Assembly (NCBI GenBank): GCA_027488375.1
Contig: JAIYBW010000004.1
Coordinates: 248,001-312,000 of the forward strand
From: Pseudomonadota bacterium
Lineage (GTDB): Bacteria > Bdellovibrionota > Bacteriovoracia > Bacteriovoracales > Bacteriovoracaceae
Direction of reading: 5' to 3'
DNA: 64,000 nt
Shown here: positions 15,295 through 24,453 of the stretch, one piece after another
Position numbering within the stretch: position 1 is the stretch's first letter
Layout: every line of letters starts with the position of its first letter
Made by a program: the position numbers and the translations under genes
The notes under the pieces: generated by a model
What the model was told of the DNA's origin: nothing
Database searches by the model: none
The model's input: the letters and a program-made list of their open reading frames with translations, nothing else

Positions 15295-16748
15295 TTCAAA
15301 ACAACTCGTTCTAGTTCAGGTGTTTTTTGAACTCCAAGGGCCGAAAGATCTTTAAGTGTCTCTTCATCTGCATTTTTTGCTAATAACTCAAAAACTCCAA
15401 GTCCATTATTATCAGTCACATTTTTATCAGCACCGAGGGAAATTAATTTTTTCACCGCAAGTAAGTTTAAATTCTTGGCCGCAGCTAGAATGGGAGTCTC
15501 CCCATTATCATTACGAAGCTCTAATTTTGCTCCCGCACTGATAAGAGTAGATAAGGTCGACTCATTAGACTCATTTAAGTTTTTAGAAATTAAATGAAGG
15601 GCCGTATCACCAACTGCATCCTGAAGATTCACATCAGCAGCTTTAGCAAGAAGGAGCTCAACGGATTTATTTTTTCCAGCACTGGCCGCTTTCATGAGCG
15701 CACTTTGACCATCTTGAGTATAGATATCAACCCAAAAGTTAAGTTTTAAAATTTTCTCAAGCTCCACTAAATTTTCCGATGTGGCAGCTGCATAAAGAAT
15801 TTTTTGAAGACCAAACTCAGGAACAGAAGTCATACGGCTCACATCTTCCCCACGGCACTCATTATTGGCGCATTTTTTGGCTTCAATACACATTTTTTCA
15901 TAATTAGGAACAAAGTCTTCTTCCCCTCTGACGAGAATCCCTTCAACAACTCTCGTTGAAGCATTAAAAACCGCAGACCCAGAATTACCTTGGAAAGTAT
16001 CTAGATTGGCATTGAAAAAATTTGGATGAGAATTATTTCTGACATTGGCGCCACCAGCGACCTTTGTCGGAAGACCTGAGGGATTACCAATCACAAGTAA
16101 AGCTTGATTCTCTTTTACTTTCAAGTCATTTTCAATTTTGAGTGGGGCCCGTCCTAGCACTTTTCGATCAAGTTGAATCAGTCCGTAATCAAGGCCTAAG
16201 ATTGTGCTCAATTTATTTGAGATAACTTTCTTACATTTATAAATATTTTCTTCTTTAACATCAACTCCTGCACGCTTTGACGTCTGATCAACTTTAAAAT
16301 CAAAAACCCAGCGATAGTTTTCACAAAAATTCTCAATCTCTACACAGTGCCCGGCCGTCACAATCAGATCAGGGCCGACCAAAAACCCCGAACACATGGC
16401 GGGATTGGCCTGCTCGATATAACGAGTATCACTACAAAAACTGGCCCCTTGAGCTGCTGCTTTTTGCACAGATGAGGAGAAAAGTTTTTGCGATAGGGAT
16501 TTCTCTGGATTCTCCAACCACTCCCGAAGAGTTTTCTGATCGAGTTGCACCAATCCAGGTCGTTGAGCATCACGACTCATCTTATCTTCAGACACCATGG
16601 CAGCCGTCGACTTTGCAAGCTCCTGATGGGCAGCTGAGGCCTCAAAAACTTCCTGGCGATTGTCCTCTCCGTAGATCACTTGCACACTGGCACGGGCCTC
16701 AAGGAAGGCAAAAGTAGATAGAACGGCCAGGCTTAGAACTTTATTCAT
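15288..16748 (-). CDS. Exported trypsin-like serine protease with ankyrin repeats
   Basis: The 486-residue protein has a signal peptide (1-20, ending ARA-S). An S1-family protease domain (about 100-280) carries the triad His134 (TAGHC), Asp187 (LDYGLIQLD) and Ser256 (GNSGS). A C-terminal block of about four ankyrin repeats follows (about 345-470). The pairing of a secreted S1 protease with ankyrins is unusual; the repeats may target the enzyme to a substrate or inhibitor. A paralogue without ankyrins lies at 41751. The gene diverges from the 5'-nucleotidase gene across a 140-bp region. Confidence 0.9.
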   Translation of the reverse strand: MNKVLSLAVLSTFAFLEARASVQVIYGEDNRQEVFEASAAHQELAKSTAAMVSEDKMSRDAQRPGLVQLDQKTLREWLENPEKSLSQKLFSSSVQKAAAQGASFCSDTRYIEQANPAMCSGFLVGPDLIVTAGHCVEIENFCENYRWVFDFKVDQTSKRAGVDVKEENIYKCKKVISNKLSTILGLDYGLIQLDRKVLGRAPLKIENDLKVKENQALLVIGNPSGLPTKVAGGANVRNNSHPNFFNANLDTFQGNSGSAVFNASTRVVEGILVRGEEDFVPNYEKMCIEAKKCANNECRGEDVSRMTSVPEFGLQKILYAAATSENLVELEKILKLNFWVDIYTQDGQSALMKAASAGKNKSVELLLAKAADVNLQDAVGDTALHLISKNLNESNESTLSTLISAGAKLELRNDNGETPILAAAKNLNLLAVKKLISLGADKNVTDNNGLGVFELLAKNADEETLKDLSALGVQKTPELERVVLNQ

Positions 16749-16777
16749 GGAGGACTCCTCGTTTGGCGGCTGTTATA

Positions 16778-16840
16778 TCCCGAATAAGAATCGGGACGGT
16801 AAATAATTGACGCCTCGTGTAAAAATCACACGAATTGACG
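16778..16840 (+). promoter_or_regulatory. Divergent intergenic region with two dyads and a direct repeat
   Basis: Two short perfect inverted repeats occur between the divergent genes: TCCCGA...TCGGGA (16778-16796) and TCGTGT...ACACGA (16815-16833). The second is flanked by direct repeats of ATTGACG (16806-16812 and 16834-16840), each of which could act as a -35 box. Binding proteins are unknown. Confidence 0.4.
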
Positions 16841-16889
16841 GTAAGTCTTTAAAAAGGCAGACTTTAAGGGGTCATTTAAAAGGAAATTT

Positions 16890-18263
16890 ATGGGTATTTA
16901 CGTTAATCGAACACTTAATATGAAGCAAATCGCGGCCATAGGTCTTGATATGGATTATACCCTCGTTCGCTACGACTCCGAAGCTTTTGAGGCGATGACG
17001 TATAAAGAAATTAAGAAAAAACTTTGTGAAGTAAAGGCCTATCCTAAACAAGTGGCCGACCTTAAGTTTCAATTCAATCTCGCTATTAGAGGGCTCGTTA
17101 TTGATAAGCCCCATGGAAATGTTTTAAAACTCTCTACCTACAGTAAAGTGAAGCAGGCCTATCATGGTCTAACAGAAATGGATTTTAAAACTCAGCAAAA
17201 AATTTATCAGGGACTCACCATTGATCTGAATGACTCAAATAGGTTTGCCATTGTTGATACCACTTTTTCCATTGCTTACTGTGTATTGTATATGCAGATT
17301 ATTGAACTGAAGAAAAAGAATCCTGAACTCGGCCTTCCAGACTTTAAGACGATTGAAGAGAATCTTATCGAAGCTTTAGATGTTTCCCACCGGGATGGCT
17401 CACTCAAAAATGAAGTGAGGAAGAATGTAAAAAAATATATCGTCCAAGATGAAAATACAGTCATTGCTTTGGAACGATTTAAAAGACACGGAAAAAAAAT
17501 CTGGGTGATAACGAATTCAGACTACGAGTATTCAAAAATTCTTCTCGATTATGCCATTAACCCTTTTTTAAAAGATCACAAGTCTTGGCATGATCTTTTT
17601 AATATTGTCGTCACAGCGGCGAGTAAGCCGAAATTTTTTACTGATAAATTACCTCTTCTTCACGTTGACCCGCAAACTGGGCTCATGAGAAATCATCATG
17701 GACTTATTCAAGATGGCATTTATCAGGGTGGTTGTGCTCAAACAATCCAAAAGAGTTCAGGTCTTTCTGGTGAGCAAATTCTTTATTTAGGAGATCACAT
17801 CTATGGTGACGTTCTCCAAATTAAAAAGACCTGCAACTGGAGAACGGCCCTCGTGATTGATGAACTCATTCACGAAACAGAGGCTCTCAAAAAATCTTCT
17901 GCCCTCTCTCAAGAAATTAACGATCTGATGAAGCAAAAAGTTGATCTCGAACATAAACTCGATGAGCTTTTTGATAAAGAAATTGAAAAGGGTAAAAAAC
18001 CTGATAAAGCAAAAATTCAGGATGCCTTTCAGAAGATTGAAAAAGTAGATAAGAAAATTGCTAAACTCATTAAGTCCCACATTCAGAATTTTAATTCCTA
18101 TTGGGGAGAGACCATGAGGGCCGGTGTTGAACCAAGTCGTCTCGCGGGCCAGATTGAAAAATACGCATGTATTTACATGGCCAAAGTTTCTGACTTTGTT
18201 GAGCATTCACCTCGAACCTATTTCAGGCCTAAGAAAAAAATGCTCCCTCACGAATCAGTTTGA
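16890..18263 (+). CDS. HAD-family cytosolic 5'-nucleotidase (IMP/GMP-specific type)
   Basis: The 457-residue soluble protein belongs to the HAD-IG family of cytosolic 5'-nucleotidases. The catalytic motif I, GLDMDYTLVRYD, is near residues 18-29. A KxIWVITNSDYEY segment supplies motif II. LYLGDHIYGDV gives the motif IV acidic pair. The length matches the family, and a Lys-rich coiled region (about 345-400) is typical of it. It should hydrolyse purine nucleoside monophosphates. The start follows AAAAGGAAATTT. The 3' end overlaps the convergent aldo/keto reductase gene by 16 bp. Confidence 0.9.
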   Translation: MGIYVNRTLNMKQIAAIGLDMDYTLVRYDSEAFEAMTYKEIKKKLCEVKAYPKQVADLKFQFNLAIRGLVIDKPHGNVLKLSTYSKVKQAYHGLTEMDFKTQQKIYQGLTIDLNDSNRFAIVDTTFSIAYCVLYMQIIELKKKNPELGLPDFKTIEENLIEALDVSHRDGSLKNEVRKNVKKYIVQDENTVIALERFKRHGKKIWVITNSDYEYSKILLDYAINPFLKDHKSWHDLFNIVVTAASKPKFFTDKLPLLHVDPQTGLMRNHHGLIQDGIYQGGCAQTIQKSSGLSGEQILYLGDHIYGDVLQIKKTCNWRTALVIDELIHETEALKKSSALSQEINDLMKQKVDLEHKLDELFDKEIEKGKKPDKAKIQDAFQKIEKVDKKIAKLIKSHIQNFNSYWGETMRAGVEPSRLAGQIEKYACIYMAKVSDFVEHSPRTYFRPKKKMLPHESV

Positions 18264-19189
18264 GGAGAGATTTTAGTTATTATTTCTTGAAGTTTATTCA
18301 GAGGTAGAGATTTAGAGAAAGCTCCATGAGCTTCCTCTAAATCTTTTTTCGATTTAAAACCAATCAGCGTTGAATTCACACCAAAATAAGATAGGTTAAA
18401 ATGGAGCGCAACTTGAGTAAGAGTCATACCCTCTTCGTTAATGAGCTCAGAAATCTTCTCCACTTGCTCAATTTTTCGGGCCACTTCTTTTTTATTCCAC
18501 CAAGGCGCCCATGAGCGAGCATCTGTTGAGTCATACTTTCTCTCTTTAGTAACCCGCCCCGTGAGAATTCCCTTATCAAAAGTTCCCCAGGCCATGGAAA
18601 AGAAATTTTTCCAATCGGAGTGAAAGAGATCAAAAGCCTTCGTTTGATAGAGATTAAGTTCTGATTGAAGTGAAGTGATGAGAGCCACTTCCCCCGCCTT
18701 TTTTAAATCTTCTGGATTTGAGTTACATAAACCAAGATGAAGAATCGCTCCTTTCTCTTGGTACTTGGCGAGGATCTCCATGGGGCGACGGATATCAATA
18801 CTTGGATCGGGCCAGTGAATCATGTAGAGATCAATCTGCTCACGCTTGAGCCTTTTCAGTGAAGAAAGAAGCATCTTTTCTGTGACTTTAGGGTCATTGC
18901 TCATATTGACCCTCATATTCGGATGCCAATCAACTCCAGACTTGGTGATCAGGAAGGCTTCTTTTGGGAGGTAGCGCCCGAGCCTTTCCTCAGAAAGGCC
19001 AAAACCATAAATGGGGGCCGTATCAAAGAGATTAATTCCCATATCCCAGGCCTCTTTAATGAGGCTTTCGGCCATGAGCTCATCCATTGTCCCAAAACCA
19101 TAGCCTCCGCCCTCGCCACTTAAAGAAGCCCCACCAAAACCTAAACGAGAGAGAGATCTCTTAAACAATGGAATATCTTGTGAAAACAT
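18248..19189 (-). CDS. Aldo/keto reductase
   Basis: The 313-residue NADPH-dependent oxidoreductase has a TIM barrel. The catalytic residues are visible in order: Asp in NLFDTAPIYG, the following Tyr, Lys in FLITKSG and His in LYMIHWPDP. The start at 19189 (Met-Phe-Ser-Gln-Asp) is preferred over the longer form at 19225 because AAGGA lies 9 nt upstream and the barrel begins promptly. The substrate cannot be inferred; the sequence is closest in style to the L-fucose dehydrogenase/AKR11-like group. Only 53 bp separate it from the divergent nucleosidase-like gene. Confidence 0.9.
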   Translation of the reverse strand: MFSQDIPLFKRSLSRLGFGGASLSGEGGGYGFGTMDELMAESLIKEAWDMGINLFDTAPIYGFGLSEERLGRYLPKEAFLITKSGVDWHPNMRVNMSNDPKVTEKMLLSSLKRLKREQIDLYMIHWPDPSIDIRRPMEILAKYQEKGAILHLGLCNSNPEDLKKAGEVALITSLQSELNLYQTKAFDLFHSDWKNFFSMAWGTFDKGILTGRVTKERKYDSTDARSWAPWWNKKEVARKIEQVEKISELINEEGMTLTQVALHFNLSYFGVNSTLIGFKSKKDLEEAHGAFSKSLPLNKLQEIITKISPQTDS

Positions 19190-19242
19190 AAAGAGAATCC
19201 TTATAAATTGACAAAAAGAGCTCAAAAAAGCACATTTTCACC

Positions 19243-20253
19243 ATGCATCTTATCACAATGGCCCACTTGGGTGAAGCTCAAGCTCTGATTGATGAGTTTG
19301 AACTCAAAAAAATATCTCCCCATCACTTTGAAAATGGGCAACTGATTCTTCTTATCACAGGTGAAGGTCCTTTTGAGGCCCTCTCGCTCACATCCTATTT
19401 TCTAGGAAAACGAGACGTAAAGCAGATTATCAATCTAGGGATTGCAGGGTCCCTTAATGATAAAATGAGTATCGGAGAAATTTATTCGATCCGCTCTCTT
19501 TATCTTGCGATTGATGGCAAGCCTCAGTTTAAAAGTTTTAAACTCGCTGAGGAAGGTGTGGATGCCATAACGAGCTTTGAGCGAATTTTACGCCCAGAAA
19601 AAGCTCGGCCCTTAAGTGCTATCGCTCAGATTGTGGACCGTGAAGCCTGGGGAGTTGCCTTAAGTGCGAAAAATTTCTCCATTCCTTTTGAATGTGCCAA
19701 ACTCATCTCTGATCGTGCGGGAGAAATAGGGGCCTGTGAACTTATAAGAGAAGAGGCCTATAGCTATTCTCAAAAATTATCTGCTTATCTAAAAAATAAA
19801 ATCGATTCTCATGTCTCTCCTGAACCCATCGATATTGATCTCCCTGGATTTCATTTCACTTTTAGTATGGGCCATCACTTTAAGGGTCTCTTGCAAAAGA
19901 TTTCCTTGAGAGATGGAGTCTCCCAGGAAGATATCCTAGAGCTATTACCACTAGAGGATCTAAGATCTCAAAAACTGCGACCTAAGGATCGCTCCTCTCG
20001 CCTGATTGAGATGCTTGAACTTAAACTTGATCCCCTTAAGGAAAAACTTCAGTCCGGACTCGCCAGTTGGAAATCACCTTATGAAAAACAAGGTCTCTTC
20101 CTCCAGACTGATCCCACCTGGGAAAATCCCTCAGTCAAAGTGAGTTTCGAGATAGAGTCTAATCAAGACTTAAAAGTTAAAATGAATCAACTCTCCGAGC
20201 TTGATCTTTCACCTTTTCATCAATTACGAAACGGTTCTTTTAATGTGGAATAA
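19243..20253 (+). CDS. Nucleoside phosphorylase/nucleosidase-like protein
   Basis: The 336-residue protein has an N-terminal half (about 1-185) with the PNP/UDP fold pattern. This includes an early VITGEGPF-like glycine loop, a QIINLGIAGSL strand-turn typical of MTA/SAH nucleosidases and futalosine hydrolases, and an acidic residue-bearing segment near DREAWG. The C-terminal 150 residues are unusual and not part of that fold; they are helical and charged. The stop overlaps the start of an SPL-type radical SAM gene, so the two are co-translated. It may cleave a damaged or modified nucleoside, but this is speculative. No ribosome binding site is obvious. Confidence 0.65.
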   Translation: MHLITMAHLGEAQALIDEFELKKISPHHFENGQLILLITGEGPFEALSLTSYFLGKRDVKQIINLGIAGSLNDKMSIGEIYSIRSLYLAIDGKPQFKSFKLAEEGVDAITSFERILRPEKARPLSAIAQIVDREAWGVALSAKNFSIPFECAKLISDRAGEIGACELIREEAYSYSQKLSAYLKNKIDSHVSPEPIDIDLPGFHFTFSMGHHFKGLLQKISLRDGVSQEDILELLPLEDLRSQKLRPKDRSSRLIEMLELKLDPLKEKLQSGLASWKSPYEKQGLFLQTDPTWENPSVKVSFEIESNQDLKVKMNQLSELDLSPFHQLRNGSFNVE

Positions 20254-21256
20254 ACTTATTATTGAAGAACATTTAAAAGATCATCCCAGGGTTAAAGCTA
20301 TACAAGAGAAGCTCAAACTCCCTACTCTTTATCTAGAAAACTATGATGACATATGGGGAAAATCTAAAAAGCCTTACCTCCATAAGCGTGACTCTCTTAA
20401 TTTATTTCTGGCGCAAAAGAAGGGTCAGCTTCTCAAACTCGCCCCAGATGCTTACGGCCAGGCCGGTGAGCCTCATTATTACTTTATCCATGCCTATAAT
20501 TGTATTTATGAGTGTCAGTATTGTTACTTACAAGGCTATTTTAATACGCCCGACATCGTGATCTTTATCAATCATGAAGAAATCATTCAAGAAATGCAGC
20601 GAGTGCTCGATGAACACTCTGGAAAAAGAGTTTGGTTTCATGCGGGCGAATTTTCAGACTCACTTGCCCTCACTCACCTCACAGGTGAACTAGAGCTCTA
20701 TCATGAGTTTTGCCAAAAAAATCCTGAAGCCATTATTGAACTACGAACAAAATCTGTGAATATCAAAGAACTGACGAAGTTAACTCCCTTGGAAAATTTC
20801 ATCGTGAGTTTTTCACTCTCGCCAAAAAAAATGTCCTCGCAAATCGACCTTAAGACCCCAAGCTCTGAGGCCCGTCTCAAGGCCATGGCGAGCTTGAAAG
20901 ATAAGAATTTTAAAATTGCCGCACATTTTGATCCCATTATTTATGAAAATAATTTTAAGGATCATTACCGAGCTCTTCTTGAGGAAATGCAAAATCTTCA
21001 ACTCACAAGCGCCCTGGAATATCTTTCTTTAGGCGTGGTGAGGTTCACAAAAGATGTCTACCGTGAAGTAGAACGGAACTATCCTGACTCTCCTCTGCAC
21101 TCCACGCCTATGGTTAAAAGTTTTGATAACAAAATCCGCTACAATCACCCTATGCGCATGTGGATGATGAACACGGTGAAAGATCAGGCGATTGCTCATG
21201 GAGTCCGACCAGAGGCCCTTTATCTCTGTATGGAAGAAGATGCTCAAACAACCTGA
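20243..21256 (+). CDS. Spore photoproduct lyase-family radical SAM protein
   Basis: The 337-residue protein carries the radical SAM cluster motif Cys87-x3-Cys91-x2-Cys94 (CIYECQYCY). The SPL-family surroundings are YNCxxECQYCYLQGYF, a WFHAGEFSDSLALTHLT segment and a late LGVVRFT strand. Canonical SPL repairs thymine spore photoproduct, but nothing here indicates a spore former, so this is an SPL-like enzyme of unknown substrate. The start at 20243 overlaps the nucleosidase-like gene by 11 bp. The gene overlaps the following 2OG-oxygenase gene by 17 bp. This layout suggests one functional unit. Confidence 0.88.
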   Translation: MWNKLIIEEHLKDHPRVKAIQEKLKLPTLYLENYDDIWGKSKKPYLHKRDSLNLFLAQKKGQLLKLAPDAYGQAGEPHYYFIHAYNCIYECQYCYLQGYFNTPDIVIFINHEEIIQEMQRVLDEHSGKRVWFHAGEFSDSLALTHLTGELELYHEFCQKNPEAIIELRTKSVNIKELTKLTPLENFIVSFSLSPKKMSSQIDLKTPSSEARLKAMASLKDKNFKIAAHFDPIIYENNFKDHYRALLEEMQNLQLTSALEYLSLGVVRFTKDVYREVERNYPDSPLHSTPMVKSFDNKIRYNHPMRMWMMNTVKDQAIAHGVRPEALYLCMEEDAQTT

Positions 21257-21710
21257 ACTTTTCACCCAAGGTTTTCATATTGCGAGTTTTCCCTTACCTC
21301 TTTTGGTTAGGGATTTAATTCTTCATGAGAACTGGGAGGAACTCGATTCCCTTTTTAAAAAATTAACTTGCGAAGAAGGGGCCCTCTTTCAATTTCTTCA
21401 TCAGTACCATGATTTTTCGAGCATCGAATTCATCATCAGCATCCGAGATTCTCAAAATGATTGGGAAGAAGACGGCATTTGGCATGATGATGGATCCCGT
21501 GTTTTTGCCTTCTCACTCTCACTCACTCAAGATGAAATTGAAGGGGGAAAACTTGGGGTTAGAAAAAAGAATGAATCAAGTTTTAGAGAAATTTCGACAC
21601 CGAAATACGGGGACATTATTTTATTTTTGACGGGCAAAGATGGATTTGAACACAAAATTCATCAAGTCACCAAGGGCCGGCGACTTATTATCGCCGGCTG
21701 GTGTAGTTAA
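21240..21710 (+). CDS. 2-oxoglutarate/Fe(II)-dependent oxygenase-like protein
   Basis: The 156-residue protein has a compact double-stranded beta-helix pattern. An His82-x-Asp84 pair (WHDDGS) and a distal His (138 or 141, EHKIHQV) are followed by Lys-Gly-Arg-Arg, fitting the HxD...H iron triad and the Arg that binds 2-oxoglutarate. PKYGDIILF before the distal His is typical. The start at 21240 lies inside the end of the radical SAM gene (17-bp overlap). The substrate is unknown; the neighbours suggest nucleic-acid or nucleoside chemistry, but protein hydroxylation is equally possible. Confidence 0.75.
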   Translation: MLKQPELFTQGFHIASFPLPLLVRDLILHENWEELDSLFKKLTCEEGALFQFLHQYHDFSSIEFIISIRDSQNDWEEDGIWHDDGSRVFAFSLSLTQDEIEGGKLGVRKKNESSFREISTPKYGDIILFLTGKDGFEHKIHQVTKGRRLIIAGWCS

Positions 21711-21711
21711 C

Positions 21712-22023
21712 CTATTTTTTCTTCATTTTATCTTTCACAACATCCATAAGGACACTGGCCGTTTCAATCACTTTTCCGGCCGTAGCTTCAGCTTTACCTT
21801 TAAGGTCATGCTGATTGATTTTCGTCATGAGCTCTTCAACTTTTTTCTGAGCATCTTCTCTTGAGATACCAAGTTTTTTTTCAACCAGAGTCACCATCAT
21901 ATCGACGTTGCCTTTCACTTTTTCAAGATCAGCGGCCGTAATTTTTTCTTGGAATGTTTTCTGAGCAAGAGCTGAAACTTCTTTCCATTTGCCTAACAGG
22001 GCTTCTTTATCAAAATTCATCAT
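21712..22023 (-). CDS. CsbD-like small helical protein
   Basis: The 103-residue soluble protein starts at tandem ATGs (22023/22020) after AAGGATGG. It is rich in Lys, Glu and Ala. It contains a GKWKEVSALAQKTF...ITAADLEKVKGNVDMMVTLVEKKLGISREDAQKKVEEL segment that resembles CsbD/UPF0337 stress proteins, followed by an amphipathic helix with a poly-Lys end. It lies 10 bp downstream of the transketolase gene on the same strand and ends 1 bp from the convergent oxygenase gene. It is probably a general-stress protein. Confidence 0.7.
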   Translation of the reverse strand: MMNFDKEALLGKWKEVSALAQKTFQEKITAADLEKVKGNVDMMVTLVEKKLGISREDAQKKVEELMTKINQHDLKGKAEATAGKVIETASVLMDVVKDKMKKK

Positions 22024-22033
22024 AAAACCATCC

Positions 22034-24010
22034 TTAGTTAAGAAGTGAATTAACGGCTTTAATGATAGCAGAAGAATCCATATGGTGCTTAGCATACAAT
22101 TCATCGGCACTGTAAGCACTCTGACCAAATTCCCCTTTCACAGCTAAAGACTCAAGTTTAAATTCAGAACCTAAAAGCTTTAAATTGTGAGTGAGCTGAG
22201 AGCCCATTCCCGCAATTAATTGATGATCTTCAACCGTCACAACTTTTGAGCCTGATTCTTTAATCCACTTTGCTATCAATTTAAAATCCGACTTATTCAC
22301 AAAACTATGATTGATCACGGCCACATCACCAAGAACTTCGGCCGCTTTAAGAGCATGGCCCACTAAAGATCCGGAAGCGATAATAGCGGCTTTTTTTCCT
22401 TCCACTAATTTTTGCGGCTGATGAAGTTCATAATTTAGATTTTCTTTCACTTCGAGGGCGAAATTCTCTCGCCCAATAAAGAAAATATAAGACTCTCCAT
22501 CATGACCCGCTTCTCTATCTTGCGCCGTTTTCTTAATCGCCTGATAAATATATTCTTCGGCCTCTTTGGCCGATGCGATATTCACGATATTAAGATGAGG
22601 AATACTCGCAAGGGCACTCATATAGGTGAGTGACTGATGGCTTGCTCCATCGGCGGCATCCTGAAAACCGGTGTGAGAAAAAATCGCCATCACGGGAGAC
22701 TGAGAAAGTGAGGCCATAATGAGAGGAAGATTTCCCTTCGTCACACCAAAGGCAGCAAAGGTATCCACAAAAGGAATATAACCGGCCTTAGAAAGACCTA
22801 TCGCTGTAGAAACCATATTAGACTCAGCAACACCTACATCAAGGTAGCGATCAGGAAATTCTGTATGAAAAGCTTTGAGTCCAGTTGAGCTTTGAAGATC
22901 AGATGAAATAGAAAAAACTGGGAGTCCTTCTTTGGCCGCTTTTGAAAGGGCCTTAGCGACTCCTACTTGCATCTTATCTTTAACTGGACCAGAGGCCGAT
23001 TTATTTTCAGGTTTGAGAGTGAGTTTTTGCGCCCAATCTTGAAATTCTTGAGGAACAGCTTCATCTCCCCAGATCTCTTTTAAAAAACCATGAATCCCGT
23101 CATCATGGGCCTTAAGCGGAAATCCGTGTCCCCCAGAAGCACTGTCAGCTGTGGCCTTCACGCCATAGCCTTTAGTTGTTTTTAGCCATAGAGCGATTGG
23201 TTTAGTCGCATCAGCTTTCGCCAGAGCGATCGCCACATCTAATTTATGAAAAACATATTCAAGATCATGAGCGTTTTCTACTTTAATCACATGCCAGCCT
23301 TGAGCACTCAAGGCCTCAAAAGTTCCTTGCATAGAAAAAGCATCTTTATCAATGCGCCCGCCAAGCTTTGTATTATTATCAGAAAGCATCATGATAAAAG
23401 GATTCAATTTCCCCTTGGCCGCAAGACCTGGAATGGCACTAAAGGCTTCTTTCGCCTCACCTTCCATGGAAGCTCCATCTGAAAGTGAAACCACAGTCAC
23501 ACGGTTATTACCTGTGAGTTTGTCAGCAAGAGCGAGACCTTGGGCCTGAGGAAAAGCCGAACCAAGGGGACCATTTGAAAGAAGCACACCTTCAGGATAA
23601 AGATGAGATTCACCGTGGCCCGTGAGCTTTGACTTCATGGAGCGAAAACCCATCAGAGTCTCAGCGTTTAAATCGCCGTAACTAAGAATTGTTCTGAGTG
23701 CATAAATGCCATTTTCAGCGTGGCCGATATCATTTACAAAATTATAGTGATCAAACCAGTTCTTTTCTTTAAACATCATTCCATGCAGGGCCGTCCAAGC
23801 TTCTGTCATGGCCGATGGTCCACCCCAGTGACAAGCAGCTCCCCCATTCACAGCGGCCAAATCCATCAAAGCAATAAGTGATCTTGTGGCCTTTGGATGG
23901 GCCAGTTTCACATCATTTTGCTTTGCATCCTTAATGGTGACAAAATATTTAGGGGCAAGATTCGGGGAAGGTAAGAGTTTTGTTTTAATATTCAAGGGTT
24001 TAAGTGCCAT
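22034..24010 (-). CDS. tkt: Transketolase
   Basis: The 658-residue thiamine-diphosphate enzyme transfers two-carbon ketol units in the non-oxidative pentose phosphate pathway. The N-terminal domain shows the GAACHWGGPSAM and GDGASMEGEAKEAF-like cofactor segments (here LSDGASMEGE). The Pyr domain has the catalytic Glu region DVGVAESNMVSTAIGLSKAGY, and a C-terminal domain completes the chain. The length matches the family. The start at 24010 (Met-Ala-Leu-Lys) follows AAGGTGG; an upstream in-frame ATG at 24019 is too close to that site. It is followed by the CsbD-like gene, probably in one transcript. Confidence 0.93.
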   Translation of the reverse strand: MALKPLNIKTKLLPSPNLAPKYFVTIKDAKQNDVKLAHPKATRSLIALMDLAAVNGGAACHWGGPSAMTEAWTALHGMMFKEKNWFDHYNFVNDIGHAENGIYALRTILSYGDLNAETLMGFRSMKSKLTGHGESHLYPEGVLLSNGPLGSAFPQAQGLALADKLTGNNRVTVVSLSDGASMEGEAKEAFSAIPGLAAKGKLNPFIMMLSDNNTKLGGRIDKDAFSMQGTFEALSAQGWHVIKVENAHDLEYVFHKLDVAIALAKADATKPIALWLKTTKGYGVKATADSASGGHGFPLKAHDDGIHGFLKEIWGDEAVPQEFQDWAQKLTLKPENKSASGPVKDKMQVGVAKALSKAAKEGLPVFSISSDLQSSTGLKAFHTEFPDRYLDVGVAESNMVSTAIGLSKAGYIPFVDTFAAFGVTKGNLPLIMASLSQSPVMAIFSHTGFQDAADGASHQSLTYMSALASIPHLNIVNIASAKEAEEYIYQAIKKTAQDREAGHDGESYIFFIGRENFALEVKENLNYELHQPQKLVEGKKAAIIASGSLVGHALKAAEVLGDVAVINHSFVNKSDFKLIAKWIKESGSKVVTVEDHQLIAGMGSQLTHNLKLLGSEFKLESLAVKGEFGQSAYSADELYAKHHMDSSAIIKAVNSLLN

Positions 24011-24171
24011 AAGAACCACCTTTTAAGAATGAAAATAAAATCTTAGAAAGTATGAAACTCACGAGTAGTTAAGTCCACTAGATTCTTGGAGTTTTCATCT
24101 TGCCAAGGTGCTTAAAATTAACTAGAGTTTCAGAACTTTATTTTTTGGAATATTTCTCAGAAGGAATTTTT

Positions 24172-24393
24172 ATGGCCCGTCAATGTGATCTTACTGGTAA
24201 AACTCGTCAAGCTAACCATAAAGTGTCTCACTCTAATATTAAGACACGTACTTTTAAGCAACCAAATCTTCAAACTAAAAAAGTTTTTGATCCTGAGTCA
24301 GGTAAGACAATCCGTCTTAAACTTGCGACTTCTACAATCAAGACTTTAGATAAAATGGGTCTTTCTAAATTTTTACGTAAGTACTACAAGTAG
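24172..24393 (+). CDS. rpmB: Ribosomal protein bL28
   Basis: The 73-residue basic protein begins MARQCDLTGKTRQANHKVSHSN, the standard bL28 opening. It keeps only one Cys, so it is the zinc-free form. The start follows GAAGGA. A longer reading beginning at 24100 is rejected because homology begins at 24172. A strong terminator follows. It is a monocistronic gene with about 150 bp of upstream sequence. Confidence 0.97.
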   Translation: MARQCDLTGKTRQANHKVSHSNIKTRTFKQPNLQTKKVFDPESGKTIRLKLATSTIKTLDKMGLSKFLRKYYK

Positions 24394-24425
24394 TAGTATA
24401 AATAACCTTTACCATAAAAAGTAAC

Positions 24426-24453
24426 GAGCCCCCGAATGGGGGCTCTTTTTTTT
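24426..24453 (+). terminator. Rho-independent terminator after rpmB
   Basis: The perfect 8-bp stem GAGCCCCC/GGGGGCTC (24426-24433 with 24438-24445) has a 4-nt loop and a run of eight T. The last bases touch the end of the convergent protease gene. Confidence 0.95.

Noticed and set aside
17787..18206. 139-codon open frame antisense to the 5'-nucleotidase gene
   Set aside because: It is a Phe-rich shadow frame of the Lys/Glu-rich coiled region on the other strand.
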